A stretch of DNA of 41,245 nucleotides from Alistipes sp. (GCA_029059935.1 JAIDUZ010000086.1:1-41245), one strand, 5' to 3'; numbered from the stretch's first letter, positions 1 to 8,136 are shown. Notes: generated by a model not told the origin, from the sequence alone. Numbers and translations are program-made.

Positions 1-41
1 CTGCGACTTGCAATATCATAACCCTCGGCTCTTAGTCGGAC

Positions 42-118
42 GTCATTCTGAGGAGCGTAGCGACGAAGAATCTGTTTTTTTGCTGGTTATATAGATTCTT
101 CGCTTCGCTCAGAATGAC
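42..118. repeat. Imperfect inverted repeat, REP-like
   Basis: Left arm 42-73 (GTCATTCTGAGGAGCG...) and right arm 93-118 (AGATTCTTCGCTTCG...) are near-perfect reverse complements around a T-rich loop. This could form a long hairpin in either strand. Dispersed palindromes of the GTCATTCTGAG...GAAGAATCT type occur between genes in many bacteria. No transposase is nearby. The rest of 119-300 holds nothing I recognise. Confidence 0.6.
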
Positions 119-300
119 AGAACAAACTGCGGCCCGCACGGCTCTTTGAGTCGCTCACACAGAAAAGGTTTAATTGTGAATTAATCCCCCTTACGGGGTC
201 TTGACTTCGCTCTTGCTCAGCAAAGCCTGCAAGCAGGCTCTGCACTCGCTTAATCGCGAAGTTGTGCATTCTGAATTATGAATTGTTCTCGGCTCTGCGG

Positions 301-420
301 CAGACTGGAATAATTAACTACCCCTTTTCCTGCGGCACAAAAAGCGGCAAAACAAAGAGTAGCGGATTGCTGAATCTACCGACCTCTCTGACGGCAGCCG
401 TGGCCGCCGTCACTCCGGGT
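301..420 (-). ncRNA. Solitary, 3'-truncated S element (S0)
   Basis: On the minus strand this begins with the same CCCGGAGT block as the S elements of the cassette arrays. It then forms P1 with arms GACGGCGGC/GCTGCCGTC around CACG, fully paired but different in sequence from every array copy. The conserved strand GATTCAGCAATCCGCT and a P2 with arms CTACTCT/GGGGTAG follow, then the conserved CCAGTCTG. The last part (P3 and the CAATC-CAGC-GATTG hairpin) is missing, and no adhesin-like U segment follows. It shows that the RNA element can exist outside the arrays. A promoter lies about 20 nt upstream. Confidence 0.6.
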
Positions 421-439
421 CATGTGAAGTTGCCGTTCG

Positions 440-470
440 CAAAGTTAAAGGTAAAAGAGGAAAAGCGAAA
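440..470 (-). promoter_or_regulatory. Promoter for S0
   Basis: Minus-strand TAACTTTG (440-447) matches the Bacteroidetes -7 consensus TAnnTTTG. A TTTC at 467-470 sits 19 nt upstream as a weak -33. Transcription would start about 10-15 nt before the first conserved base of S0, so S0 would be made as a short RNA of its own. Confidence 0.5.
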
Positions 471-614
471 GGCAGTAACGCACAATGTTCATGGAGTGAT
501 ACGGGACTGCGAAGAATGCAGCCGCAAAGAAGCTGCGACACCGAGAACAATCCCCGAACAACCGTATCGGAGAAGGCGAACAGAACACCCGGGGTTCAAA
601 TAATTCGTCGGTTT

Positions 615-646
615 TTTGCAGATTTGAGAAAGTTTGCCTACTTTTG
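615..646 (+). promoter_or_regulatory. Promoter of tRNA-Ser(GGA)
   Basis: TTTG at 615-618, 20 nt spacer, TACTTTTG at 639-646. This is a textbook Bacteroidetes -33/-7 pair, and the tRNA starts 10 nt downstream. Confidence 0.7.
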
Positions 647-656
647 GGCTCCGATT

Positions 657-744
657 GGAGAGGTGCAGGAGTGGTTGAACTGGCCCGCCTGGAAAGCGAG
701 TAAACGTCAAAAGCGTTTCAGGGGTTCGAATCCCCTTCTCTCCG
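657..744 (+). tRNA. tRNA-Ser(GGA)
   Basis: This folds as a class II tRNA: acceptor GGAGAGG/TCTCTCC, D arm CAG/CTG, anticodon loop CTGGAAA with anticodon GGA at 691-693, long variable arm, T arm AGGGG/CCCCT and discriminator G. It reads UCU/UCC. No CCA is encoded. The anticodon stem has a C685-A699 mismatch (CCCGC/GCGAG), which is unusual. Confidence 0.92.
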
Positions 745-759
745 CTTCCGAAGATTGCG

Positions 760-789
760 ACGGCAGAACAATGTTCTGCCGTTTTTTTT
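760..789 (+). terminator. Terminator after tRNA-Ser(GGA)
   Basis: Stem ACGGCAGAA/TTCTGCCGT with a 5-nt loop followed by eight T. Confidence 0.85.
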
Positions 790-1041
790 GTCGGCGCTGA
801 CCTCGGATACGATTTTCAGCCCGGCGCCGATTTTTTCGCTCGCCGCAATCGTCTTTCAAGAAAAACAAATTGCAGGGATTGCGGGACGAACCGAATTCTT
901 GTTTCCAACGGTCGTCCTGCGAGTGCTCCGTACTTCACATATCCTCCTCCGCAAAAAAAATCACAAAAAAAACAGCAAGGCAACCGTCTTGTATACAGCA
1001 ATCGTTACGTTCAGGTAAGTATCTGTGCGTAAAGTACCTAC
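790..1041. other. Intergenic, nothing recognised
   Basis: Between the tRNA terminator and the cupin promoter I see only A-rich stretches (950-975) and no open frame that looks like a gene. Confidence 0.6.
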
Positions 1042-1072
1042 TTGACTCCAACGAACGACCCCGCTATATTTG
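1042..1072 (+). promoter_or_regulatory. Promoter of the cupin gene
   Basis: TTGA at 1042-1045 and TATATTTG at 1065-1072, 19 nt apart. The expected start is near 1080, giving a leader of about 55 nt before the ATG at 1134. Confidence 0.75.
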
Positions 1073-1133
1073 CACCCGAAAAGTAATCTGCAAACTTTCG
1101 GAAACCATTAAGGCAACCAAACAAGTAAAAATC

Positions 1134-1583
1134 ATGAAAAAGATGCAAACCATCGCCACGGGTGCGAATTTCAGTGCAATCGACGCGGGTAAGCTCAACG
1201 AATTGGGCGATTATCTTCTGGAGCTCGGCCCCGAAATCAAGATTCCGGGCAAGGTGTTCGGCGGCGCAGCTGTCGGAGCAACGGGCGGCGAATTCTCGTT
1301 CCAGTCTTTCCTGCCGGGCACCGAAACCGGCTTCCTGCACACGCACAAGACGCACGAGGAACTCTATTTCTTCTTGGCCGGCTCGGGTGAATTCCAGGTC
1401 GACGAGAAGGTCTTCCCCGTGACCGAGGGCAGCGTCGTACGGGTCGCACCCGCAGGCCGCCGCTCGGTGCGCAACAACGGCACGGCGCCCCTCGTCATGC
1501 TGTGCGTGCAGTATCGCGGCAATACGTTCACGGCCGAAGACGCCGCCGACGGCGAGATTCTGAACGAAGCGGTGAAGTGGTAA
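1134..1583 (+). CDS. Small cupin-domain protein
   Basis: 149 residues forming one cupin fold. The first cupin motif is visible around residues 70-85 (HTHKTHEELYFFLAGSG: three His and the Glu that usually hold a metal ion). The second motif region around GSVVRVAPAGRRSVRN lacks the usual His. No signal peptide, so it is probably cytoplasmic. Single-domain cupins of this kind bind small ligands or act as isomerases or dioxygenases, and the substrate cannot be told from sequence. The start is the MKKMQ methionine downstream of a strong promoter; a longer reading to 870 has no support. It is monocistronic, with a terminator following. Confidence 0.85.
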   Translation: MKKMQTIATGANFSAIDAGKLNELGDYLLELGPEIKIPGKVFGGAAVGATGGEFSFQSFLPGTETGFLHTHKTHEELYFFLAGSGEFQVDEKVFPVTEGSVVRVAPAGRRSVRNNGTAPLVMLCVQYRGNTFTAEDAADGEILNEAVKW

Positions 1584-1639
1584 TCCCCCGCCCGCCGGAA
1601 AGAGTCCGCAATCCTGCTGCCGAACCCGAACGATTCCGG

Positions 1640-1667
1640 GCCGCCCGACCGGTCGGGCGGCTTTTTT
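1640..1667 (+). terminator. Terminator of the cupin gene
   Basis: Eleven-bp stem GCCGCCCGACC/GGTCGGGCGGC followed by TTTTTT. Confidence 0.9.
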
Positions 1668-1701
1668 CGGTTCCGGGATGAAGCGATTCGAAAATTATTC
1701 C

Positions 1702-1709
1702 TATATTTG
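1702..1709 (+). promoter_or_regulatory. Promoter -7 box of the B12 operon
   Basis: TATATTTG is an exact Bacteroidetes -7 match just before the riboswitch aptamer. No clear TTTG lies at the -33 distance. Confidence 0.6.
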
Positions 1710-1715
1710 CCGCCG

Positions 1716-1897
1716 CAAAGGTTTCCTGCCGCACCGAAGCGGGCGGCAGGATGAAAAGGGAATGCAGTGAGAATCTGCAACAATACCCGTTGCTGTGAGT
1801 TCCGGCTCCCCGCAGGGAGCAAAAAGGTTCTGCAACCAGCCACTGGCCCACGGGCCGGGAAGGCGCAGAAGAGGAACAAGTCAGAAGACCTGCCGAT
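1716..1897 (+). promoter_or_regulatory. Cobalamin riboswitch
   Basis: The landmarks of the B12 aptamer appear in order: the AAAAGGGAAT segment (about 1753), GTGAGAATCTGC, CCGTTGCTGTGAG, the B12-box core AGCCACTGG (1838-1846), CGGGAAGG, and the closing AAGTCAGAAGACCTGCC (about 1878-1894). It should sense adenosylcobalamin or a related corrinoid and switch off the operon beginning at 2070. A terminator hairpin between it and the first ATG suggests transcriptional control. Confidence 0.93.
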
Positions 1898-2013
1898 GCG
1901 CCATGGGATTTGCTGCCTGCGGGAGTACGGGCGAGAATCGAAACAGCGAACGGTCGCCGTACGAAAGAGAGGAGGCGGAAACCCAGCAAAAGCCGTTTTG
2001 ATTTTTCGTTGCG

Positions 2014-2046
2014 CCGTGTTCCCCGAGGGACACGGTCGATTTTTTT
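2014..2046 (+). terminator. Riboswitch-controlled terminator
   Basis: CCGTGT(T)CCC pairs with GGGACACGG and is followed, after TCGA, by seven T. It lies about 120 nt after the aptamer and 24 nt before the ATG, the place expected of an expression platform. Confidence 0.75.
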
Positions 2047-2069
2047 CGTATAACCAAATAACAAACGCA

Positions 2070-2888
2070 ATGAAAAATCTCTTCAGACTTCTGCCTTTCG
2101 CACTGCTGGCCCTCGGGCTGACGGCCTGCGACAACAACGACGACCCCGAATACACGCTGCGCGTGCTGACGTTCGAGGACCAGGACTACAAGGGCACCGA
2201 CAACGGCGGCAAAGGCTTCGACGACTGGTCGTCGCTCATCGACGACAAGGAATACGATGGCACCCTGCTCTATCCCAAAGACGAAAGTTCGTGGGTCTAC
2301 AACTGGAACGACGCGAACAACACGTTCCTCGCATCGGAACTCGCCGACAACTGGGGCGACCGGCAGTATTGGGGCGGCGGCCACGCCGTGTCGAACTACA
2401 CGGAGACCGACATCGCTAAGTGCGACTACACGCGCCAGCTTTCGGTCTGCTTCGAGGGCAACGGCGGACACAACGGTTCAAAGAATTTCTGCGTGCACAA
2501 CGGCACGAACGATGACGTGGCAAAACAGCCCTCGTTCCATTTCACGGACGGCACGGAGCGCGTCGTGGACCACATGTGGGTGGTCAACACGAGCTATGCA
2601 CTCAACGTCATGAAGAACGGCGGTTACGACATCCAGCCGTTCGGTGCGGACAACTATCTGAAAATCATCGCTACGGGCATCTCTGCCGCCGGTACCCAGA
2701 CCGGCACCTGCGAATTCTTCCTGGCCCAGGGTACGGAGATCGTCGAGGAGTGGACCCGGTGGGACCTCTCGTCGCTGGGCAAGGTGGCGCGTATCGCCTT
2801 CACGATGGAGGGCAATCAAAACAACAACTACGGATTGGCGACGCCGACCTATTTCGCCTACGACGACGTGGCCGTACGCTTCGAATAA
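2070..2888 (+). CDS. DUF4465-type lipoprotein, B12-regulated
   Basis: 272 residues with a lipoprotein signal (MKNLFRLLPFALLALGLTAC, Cys at 20) followed by an acidic linker, so probably a surface lipoprotein. The body matches my memory of DUF4465 proteins: an early TFED, aromatic- and Gly-rich beta-sandwich segments, and a closing YFAYDDVAVRFE strand. It is the first gene after the cobalamin riboswitch and is followed 12 nt later by a second surface lipoprotein. The context points to binding or handing over corrinoids, like the BtuG/BtuH class of surface proteins, but that role is inferred from regulation only. Confidence 0.8.
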   Translation: MKNLFRLLPFALLALGLTACDNNDDPEYTLRVLTFEDQDYKGTDNGGKGFDDWSSLIDDKEYDGTLLYPKDESSWVYNWNDANNTFLASELADNWGDRQYWGGGHAVSNYTETDIAKCDYTRQLSVCFEGNGGHNGSKNFCVHNGTNDDVAKQPSFHFTDGTERVVDHMWVVNTSYALNVMKNGGYDIQPFGADNYLKIIATGISAAGTQTGTCEFFLAQGTEIVEEWTRWDLSSLGKVARIAFTMEGNQNNNYGLATPTYFAYDDVAVRFE

Positions 2889-2900
2889 CTTCCGGCAGCC

Positions 2901-4616
2901 ATGACGAGACTCGCCTGCCTGACCGGATTGCTCGCTGTCGCGATGATGTCGTCCTGCAACAAGGACGGCATCATCACGGCCGACAATCCGCCGCGCATCC
3001 TGCTCGACGATGCGTCGGGCGTCTACACCGTCAAGATAGGACGTGAGTTGGAAATTACTCCCCGCTATGAATATGCCGACAATGCGACTTTCCGCTGGAC
3101 GCAGGAGGGGCGCGTCATCGGCACCGAACCGGCGCTGCTCTACCGCGCCGAAAACACCGGCACGGCTTTCGTCCGCATCGAAGTGACGGCCGCGGGCGGC
3201 AGCGCATCGGAGGAGTTGCGCATCGAGGCGGTGGAGCTCGAAATACCGATTGTCGCCCTGCCCGAAGCCGGCAAGGAACACACGATTGCAATCGGCAGCG
3301 AGCTGCTTCTTTCGCCCGTCGTGAGCCGCACCTCCATCCCCGCGCACTACGCATGGAGCGTCGACGGCCAAGAGGTGGCCAGCGAGGAGAGCTACACGTT
3401 CCGCAGCGATGCGGCCGGGAGTTTCCGGGTGTGCTTCACCGCTTCGAACGACGACGGACAAACGAGCGCGGAACTGACCGTCAGGGTCTGCGAACCGGAC
3501 GAACTGCCTTTCGCATGGACGTTCGCCACCACGGAACACCGCATGGCCGCCGGGCGCACGATCCGGTTGTCGCCGCTCGACATCAGCCGCACGCAGGGCG
3601 TCGTCTTCACCTGGACGGAGGAGGGCACCGTTCTGCAAGAAAGCGCCGAACCGGCCCTGTGTTTCACGTCGTCGGAACAAGGCATGCACACGCTGGTGGT
3701 CACGGCATCGGGCAGCAGCGGCGAAGAAGCATTCAGCCTCTCGCAGGAAGTGAGCGTCGAGGTCTGTGCGCCCGAGGGCACCTACCGCCGGCCGTGCACG
3801 GCATCGAGCTCGGCCGCAGCCACCCGGGTCTTCGAATTCCTCCCGGCACCGGGACAGTTCATCAACGAAAACTACACCGTCGCCACGATGGACGAGGCCT
3901 GCGCCTGGGCCGAAGGTCAGCTGAGCAAGGGCAGCGCATTCATCTCGCTGGGCGCATTCGGGGGCCGCATCGTCGTGGGATTCGACCACAGCGTCGGGTG
4001 CTCGGGCGGCTACGACCTGTCCATCGGCGGCAATTCGTTCGCCTCCTCCTCCGAACCGGGCATCGTCTTCGTCATGCAGGACGAGAACGGCGACGGCCTG
4101 CCCAACGACACCTGGTACGAGCTCAAAGGCTCGGAATACGGCAAGCCCTCGACGTGGCAGGAGTATGCCGTCACATACTACCGGCCGGCCGCAGGCAGCA
4201 TGGACATCGCCTGGCGCGACAACCGGGGCGGCAGCGGCACCGTCGACCGGCTCAACTTCCACACCCAGGACTCCTACTACCCTGCCTGGGTCGAGAGCGA
4301 CAGCTACACCCTGCGGGGCACCCGGCTCGAAGCACGCAACTATTTCGACGGGCTGGAGTGGATCAATCCGCCCTACGACTGGGGCTATGCCGACAACTTC
4401 AGCGCCACGGACCGCCCGGACGGCGGTTCCAATGCCGAGGGCGGAGTCAGCGACAACCGCTTCCGCATAGCCGACGCCGTGCGGTTCGACGGCCGGCCGG
4501 CCGACCTGCAATACATCGACTTCGTGATGGTGCAGACGGGCGTCCAGGCCCAAAGCGGCACATTGGGCGAAATTTCGACCGAAATCAGCGGTTTCCGCGA
4601 CTGCAATTTGCAGTGA
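2901..4616 (+). CDS. PKD-like surface lipoprotein, B12-regulated
   Basis: 571 residues. The lipobox LAVAMMSSC puts the acylated Cys near residue 19. Residues about 30-290 hold three Ig/PKD-like repeats (FRWTQEGRVIG, YAWSVDGQEVA, FTWTEEGTVL). Residues about 295-571 form a distinct C-terminal domain with FINENYT, a Ca-site-like DENGDGLPNDTWYELKGSEYG segment, and WINPPYDWGYADN. Such cell-surface proteins accompany DUF4465 proteins in B12-controlled loci of Bacteroidales. Likely role: outer-membrane capture of corrinoid or of a corrinoid-bearing polymer. Ligand unknown. Confidence 0.78.
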   Translation: MTRLACLTGLLAVAMMSSCNKDGIITADNPPRILLDDASGVYTVKIGRELEITPRYEYADNATFRWTQEGRVIGTEPALLYRAENTGTAFVRIEVTAAGGSASEELRIEAVELEIPIVALPEAGKEHTIAIGSELLLSPVVSRTSIPAHYAWSVDGQEVASEESYTFRSDAAGSFRVCFTASNDDGQTSAELTVRVCEPDELPFAWTFATTEHRMAAGRTIRLSPLDISRTQGVVFTWTEEGTVLQESAEPALCFTSSEQGMHTLVVTASGSSGEEAFSLSQEVSVEVCAPEGTYRRPCTASSSAAATRVFEFLPAPGQFINENYTVATMDEACAWAEGQLSKGSAFISLGAFGGRIVVGFDHSVGCSGGYDLSIGGNSFASSSEPGIVFVMQDENGDGLPNDTWYELKGSEYGKPSTWQEYAVTYYRPAAGSMDIAWRDNRGGSGTVDRLNFHTQDSYYPAWVESDSYTLRGTRLEARNYFDGLEWINPPYDWGYADNFSATDRPDGGSNAEGGVSDNRFRIADAVRFDGRPADLQYIDFVMVQTGVQAQSGTLGEISTEISGFRDCNLQ

Positions 4617-4635
4617 CGAACCCTCGCCGAGGTCC

Positions 4636-4669
4636 GATATTTGCACGGTCTGCAGACCGTGCAAATATC
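4636..4669. terminator. Perfect 34-bp palindrome before the hydrolase gene
   Basis: The left half GATATTTGCACGGTCTG is the exact reverse complement of the right half, followed by TTTTAT. It lies between the stop at 4616 and the ATG at 4677. It can act as an attenuator or terminator lowering expression of the third gene, or as a site for a dimeric regulator. Confidence 0.6.
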
Positions 4670-4676
4670 TTTTATC

Positions 4677-6194
4677 ATGAAACATACGCTCCCTTTCGGG
4701 CAAGTTTTCCCGCTTCGGCAAAGCCCGAATAAGTTCGGCTCTGCCCTCGCCTTGTCGAAAAGATTCTTCATTCTGCTGGCGGCGTTGCTGCTGGCGACCC
4801 CCGCTCCGGCCCATTCGGGCAAGGCGCGTTACCATGTCATCATCGACACCGACGGTGCGCCCGACGACCTGCGCGCCATCTGCATGCTCCTGGGCAGCCG
4901 CGAAGTCGAGGTTCTCGCCTTGGTTTCGTCCGAAGGGGCCCAGGCTCCGCAACGCACGGCGGCATGTCTTCGCGGACTGCTCCGCGACTTCCATCACGAA
5001 GGTATTCCCGTCGGCTGCGGCCGACCCACCGGCACGGCAGCCCCCGCCTGGAGGTCGCAGGCCGAGCAGGTCGACTGGGGTCTGGCCGACCGGACGGATT
5101 GTCCCGAGGCCGTAGATCTGCTGGCCTCGGCAATCGAGGGCGAAGAAGAAGCGGTAACGCTGATTGCGCTGGGTTCGCTCACCAACATCGACGCGCTGTG
5201 CGCCGCCCGGCCCGATCTGAAAGAGCGCATCGCCCGCATCGTGTGGTACAACGACTGCATCCGCCCGCTCGAAGGCGCCAATTACCGCACCGATCCGGCG
5301 GCGGCATGCCGGGTCCTGGCAAGCGGCATTCCGACGGCCATGGTCTCGGCGGGTTGTCCGGTGCCCATCACCGAAACGTGGCTCGACTCCGTGGCGACCG
5401 TGACGACTCCCTACGCTCGGCGAATCGTCGCAACGCATCGCTGTCTGCCCCTTTCGCAGTCGATCGGAGCACGCCATCTCGCCGCCTGGGACGACCTGGC
5501 GGTCCTCTACCTCTTCAATCCGGAACTATTCGACGAAAAACGGCTCACATACACCGTCTCGACCTGCACGCTCCGCGACCCGGAGTGTTTCTGCCGGGCC
5601 GTGCTTCCGCTGCTGCGGGGCAAGCCCGACGCCGAAAGCCGCGTGTTCTACGGATTTCCCACCGATGCGGGCTGCTACGCCCAGGATGTCGAACCCATCA
5701 TCGGCCAGGCGGTCGCACTCTACGGGCCAAGCGAATGGCGCGCATGCGTGCTGACCAACGAGCTGCACGGCCATCTGGGCATCTATGCCACCGTCGGCGT
5801 CAAGATGGGCATCCGGGCCCGGGAGTATTTCAACATCGGGGTCGACGACATCGAGGTCACCACCTTCGCCGGACAGACGCCGCCCGTCAGTTGCATGAAC
5901 GACGGATTGCAGGTCGGCACCGGCGCTTCCGTGGGCCACGGGCTCATCCGCGTCGCAGCGGTCGACGCTCCGCGTCCCGAGGCGCTCTTCCGGTTCAAGG
6001 GCAAGACAATCCGCCTGCGCCTCAAACCCGAATATGCCGAGCGTATCCGGCGCGACGTCCGGCGCGGCATCGAGCTCCACGGCGACCGGACCGAGGCCTA
6101 TTGGCAGTATGTCCGCAAGCTCGCCCTGCTCTATTGGCTGGAGTTCGACCGCCACGAAATATTCGATTTGGAAACCGTTGCGGAGAACGTCTGA
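4677..6194 (+). CDS. Exported nucleoside hydrolase fused to FmdE-like domain
   Basis: 505 residues. A late signal segment (FFILLAALLLATPAPAHS, about 30-47) indicates export; the 28 residues before it are long for a signal peptide, so a TTG start at LSKRFF is possible. Residues about 52-330 are an inosine/uridine-type nucleoside hydrolase with the Ca-binding motif DTDGAPDD (57-64) and VTLIALGSLTNI. Residues about 357-470 resemble FmdE (HGHLG, then CMNDGLQVGTGASVGHG), a small metal- and Cys-containing domain. The fusion sits third in a B12-riboswitch operon, so it may clip nucleoside parts from corrinoids or their precursors. That is a hypothesis. Confidence 0.8.
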   Translation: MKHTLPFGQVFPLRQSPNKFGSALALSKRFFILLAALLLATPAPAHSGKARYHVIIDTDGAPDDLRAICMLLGSREVEVLALVSSEGAQAPQRTAACLRGLLRDFHHEGIPVGCGRPTGTAAPAWRSQAEQVDWGLADRTDCPEAVDLLASAIEGEEEAVTLIALGSLTNIDALCAARPDLKERIARIVWYNDCIRPLEGANYRTDPAAACRVLASGIPTAMVSAGCPVPITETWLDSVATVTTPYARRIVATHRCLPLSQSIGARHLAAWDDLAVLYLFNPELFDEKRLTYTVSTCTLRDPECFCRAVLPLLRGKPDAESRVFYGFPTDAGCYAQDVEPIIGQAVALYGPSEWRACVLTNELHGHLGIYATVGVKMGIRAREYFNIGVDDIEVTTFAGQTPPVSCMNDGLQVGTGASVGHGLIRVAAVDAPRPEALFRFKGKTIRLRLKPEYAERIRRDVRRGIELHGDRTEAYWQYVRKLALLYWLEFDRHEIFDLETVAENV

Positions 6195-6280
6195 GATGAC
6201 TGCCATAGCGGCAGGCGCAGGCACTCAGGCATGGTCTTTTTGAAGAACGTATCAGCAAAAATGCTTTTGCCGATACGCAC

Positions 6281-6309
6281 AAAAAAAGCGACCGGAAAAT
6301 TCCGGTCGC
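6281..6309 (-). terminator. Terminator of tRNA-Ser(TGA)
   Basis: Read on the minus strand: GCGACCGGA/TCCGGTCGC with a 4-nt loop followed by seven T. Confidence 0.85.
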
Positions 6310-6324
6310 CTGCCATGCCGCCAG

Positions 6325-6409
6325 CGGAAAGAGAGGGATTCGAACCCCCGGAACCTTGCGGTTCAACGGTTTTCAAGACCGCCGCAATCGACCACTCTGC
6401 CATCTTTCC
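6325..6409 (-). tRNA. tRNA-Ser(TGA)
   Basis: Class II tRNA on the minus strand: acceptor GGAAAGA/TCTTTCC, anticodon loop CTTGAAA with anticodon TGA, long variable arm, T arm GGGGGTTCGAATCCC and discriminator G. It reads UCN codons, chiefly UCA. No CCA is encoded. Confidence 0.93.
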
Positions 6410-6413
6410 GGGG

Positions 6414-6445
6414 CAAAAGTAACACGGATTTTCGATTCTGCCAAA
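6414..6445 (-). promoter_or_regulatory. Promoter of tRNA-Ser(TGA)
   Basis: Minus-strand TTTG (6442-6445), 20 nt, TACTTTTG (6414-6421). The tRNA begins only 4 nt after the -7 box, so transcription probably starts at or next to the mature 5' end. Confidence 0.7.
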
Positions 6446-6547
6446 TGTTGGAGATGTTATTGTCGGTCCCGCAGGCCCCTGCGACATGAAGATGGCGGTG
6501 CCGGAGACGATTTTCGGAAGAATATGCCCGAATCCGCGAAAAATCCA

Positions 6548-6555
6548 TAACTTTG
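6548..6555 (+). promoter_or_regulatory. Promoter -7 box of the HU/aminotransferase pair
   Basis: TAACTTTG fits TAnnTTTG. The leader to the HU start codon would be about 110 nt and is GC-rich, with no other recognised element. Confidence 0.5.
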
Positions 6556-6672
6556 CAGTAGCTGAGGTCTCTCCGGAGAGGCAGCGGCCCGACCGGCGGC
6601 CCCCGGCGCTCGCGTCCGGATACCCGGCCCGCAAGCGGGAGCCGAAGCAGCCACATTCACGACAACACCTCT

Positions 6673-6933
6673 ATGAACAAGACGCAACTTGTCGAAGCCG
6701 TCGCCCTCGACGCGAACATGACCCGACTCGAAGCCCGCAAAGCGGTCGACGCCGTGATACGCATCACGAACCGCACGCTGCGCGAAGGCGACCGCCTGAC
6801 GCTCACGGGCCTGGGCACGTTCAGCATCCAGCACAAAAACGAACGCGTGGGCCGCAACCCGCGTACGGGTGCCGCCGTGAAGATTCCGGCCCGCAAAGTC
6901 GTCAAGTTCCGTTCCTCGTTAGAAATCGAATAA
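6673..6933 (+). CDS. HU-family DNA-binding protein
   Basis: 86 residues, close to the usual 90 for HU. It has the N-terminal helical dimer part (MNKTQLVEAVALDANMT), the GLGTFSI strand, and the DNA-contacting arm GRNPRTGAAVKIPARKVVKF with the Arg-Asn-Pro tip. It bends DNA in the nucleoid. It stops 3 nt before the aminotransferase start, so the two are probably co-transcribed. No functional link with the retroelement downstream is evident. Confidence 0.93.
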   Translation: MNKTQLVEAVALDANMTRLEARKAVDAVIRITNRTLREGDRLTLTGLGTFSIQHKNERVGRNPRTGAAVKIPARKVVKFRSSLEIE

Positions 6934-6936
6934 CCC

Positions 6937-8130
6937 ATGCCCAGGATTTCGCAACGCGCCGAGCTCATGCCGGCCTCCCCGATCCGCAAACTCGTGCCGC
7001 TGGCCGAAGCCGCGCGCGCACGGGGTGTCAGAATCTACCACCTCAATATCGGTCAGCCCGACCTGCCGACCCCGCAGGTGGGTCTCGACGCACTGAAAAA
7101 AATCGACCGCACGATTCTGGAATACAGCCCCAGCGACGGATACCGTTCGCTGCGCGAGAAACTGGCGGGTTACTACGAACAGTATCAAATCAAGCTCTCG
7201 CCCGACGACATCATCGTCACGACGGGCGGTTCGGAGGCCGTGTTGTTCGCCTTCATGTCGTGTCTGAGTCCCGGCGACGAAATCATCGTGCCCGAACCGG
7301 CCTACGCCAACTACATGGCTTTCGCCATCTCGGCAGGCGCCACGATTCGTCCGGTGGTTTCGTCGATCGAGCAGGGTTTCGCCCTGCCCGACGTGGCGGA
7401 GTTCGAGAAGCTCATCAACCCGCGCACCCGCGGCATCCTCATCTGCAATCCCAACAACCCTACGGGTTACCTCTATTCGCGGCGCGAAATGAACCGCATC
7501 CGCGACCTGGTGAAGAAATACGACCTCTTCCTCTTCTCGGACGAGGTCTACCGCGAATTCATCTACACGGGCTCGCCCTACGTCTCGGCCTGCCACCTCG
7601 AAGGCATCGAGCAGAACGTGGTGCTGATCGATTCGGTGTCGAAGCGCTACTCCGAGTGCGGCATCCGCATCGGTGCGTTGATTACCAAGAACAAAACGGT
7701 GCGGGACGCCGTCATGAAGTTGTGCCAGGCGCGTCTGTCTCCCCCGCTGCTGGGCCAGATAGTCGCCGAGGCCTCGATAGATGCGCCGCGCAGTTACAGC
7801 ACCGAAATCTACGAGGAGTATATCGAGCGGCGCAAATGCCTCATAGACGGACTCAACCGCATTCCGGGCGTCTATTCGCCCATCCCGATGGGCGCTTTCT
7901 ACACGGTGGCACGGCTGCCGGTCGACGACAGCGACAAGTTCTGCGCCTGGTGTCTCTCGGAGTTCAGCTACGAGAACGAAACCGTCATGCTGGCTCCGGC
8001 GTCGGGCTTCTACTCCGACCCGGCCTACGGCCGCAACGAGGTGCGCATCGCCTACGTCCTCAAGAAAGAGGACCTCGAACGGGCACTCGTCGTGCTGCGC
8101 AAGGCACTCGAAGCCTACAACGCCCGGTAA
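6937..8130 (+). CDS. PLP-dependent class I/II aminotransferase
   Basis: 397 residues, fold-type I. Visible motifs: LNIGQPDLPTP near the N-terminus, YSPSDGYRSLREKLA, TTGGSEAV, the NPNNPTG motif, the aspartate in FLFSDEVYREF, the PLP-lysine segment SVSKRYSECGIRIG, and a C-terminal Arg in NEVRIAYVL. It belongs to the aspartate/aromatic aminotransferase group and moves an amino group between an amino acid and a 2-oxo acid in the cytoplasm. The substrate cannot be settled from sequence. It ends in a strong hairpin shared with the convergent reverse transcriptase gene. Confidence 0.92.
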   Translation: MPRISQRAELMPASPIRKLVPLAEAARARGVRIYHLNIGQPDLPTPQVGLDALKKIDRTILEYSPSDGYRSLREKLAGYYEQYQIKLSPDDIIVTTGGSEAVLFAFMSCLSPGDEIIVPEPAYANYMAFAISAGATIRPVVSSIEQGFALPDVAEFEKLINPRTRGILICNPNNPTGYLYSRREMNRIRDLVKKYDLFLFSDEVYREFIYTGSPYVSACHLEGIEQNVVLIDSVSKRYSECGIRIGALITKNKTVRDAVMKLCQARLSPPLLGQIVAEASIDAPRSYSTEIYEEYIERRKCLIDGLNRIPGVYSPIPMGAFYTVARLPVDDSDKFCAWCLSEFSYENETVMLAPASGFYSDPAYGRNEVRIAYVLKKEDLERALVVLRKALEAYNAR

Positions 8131-8136
8131 TGACAG

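Noticed and set aside
2478..5477. 999-residue minus-strand frame
   Set aside because: It overlaps three well-supported plus-strand genes, has no known domain, and shows the Arg/Gly/Asp-rich composition of a shadow frame.
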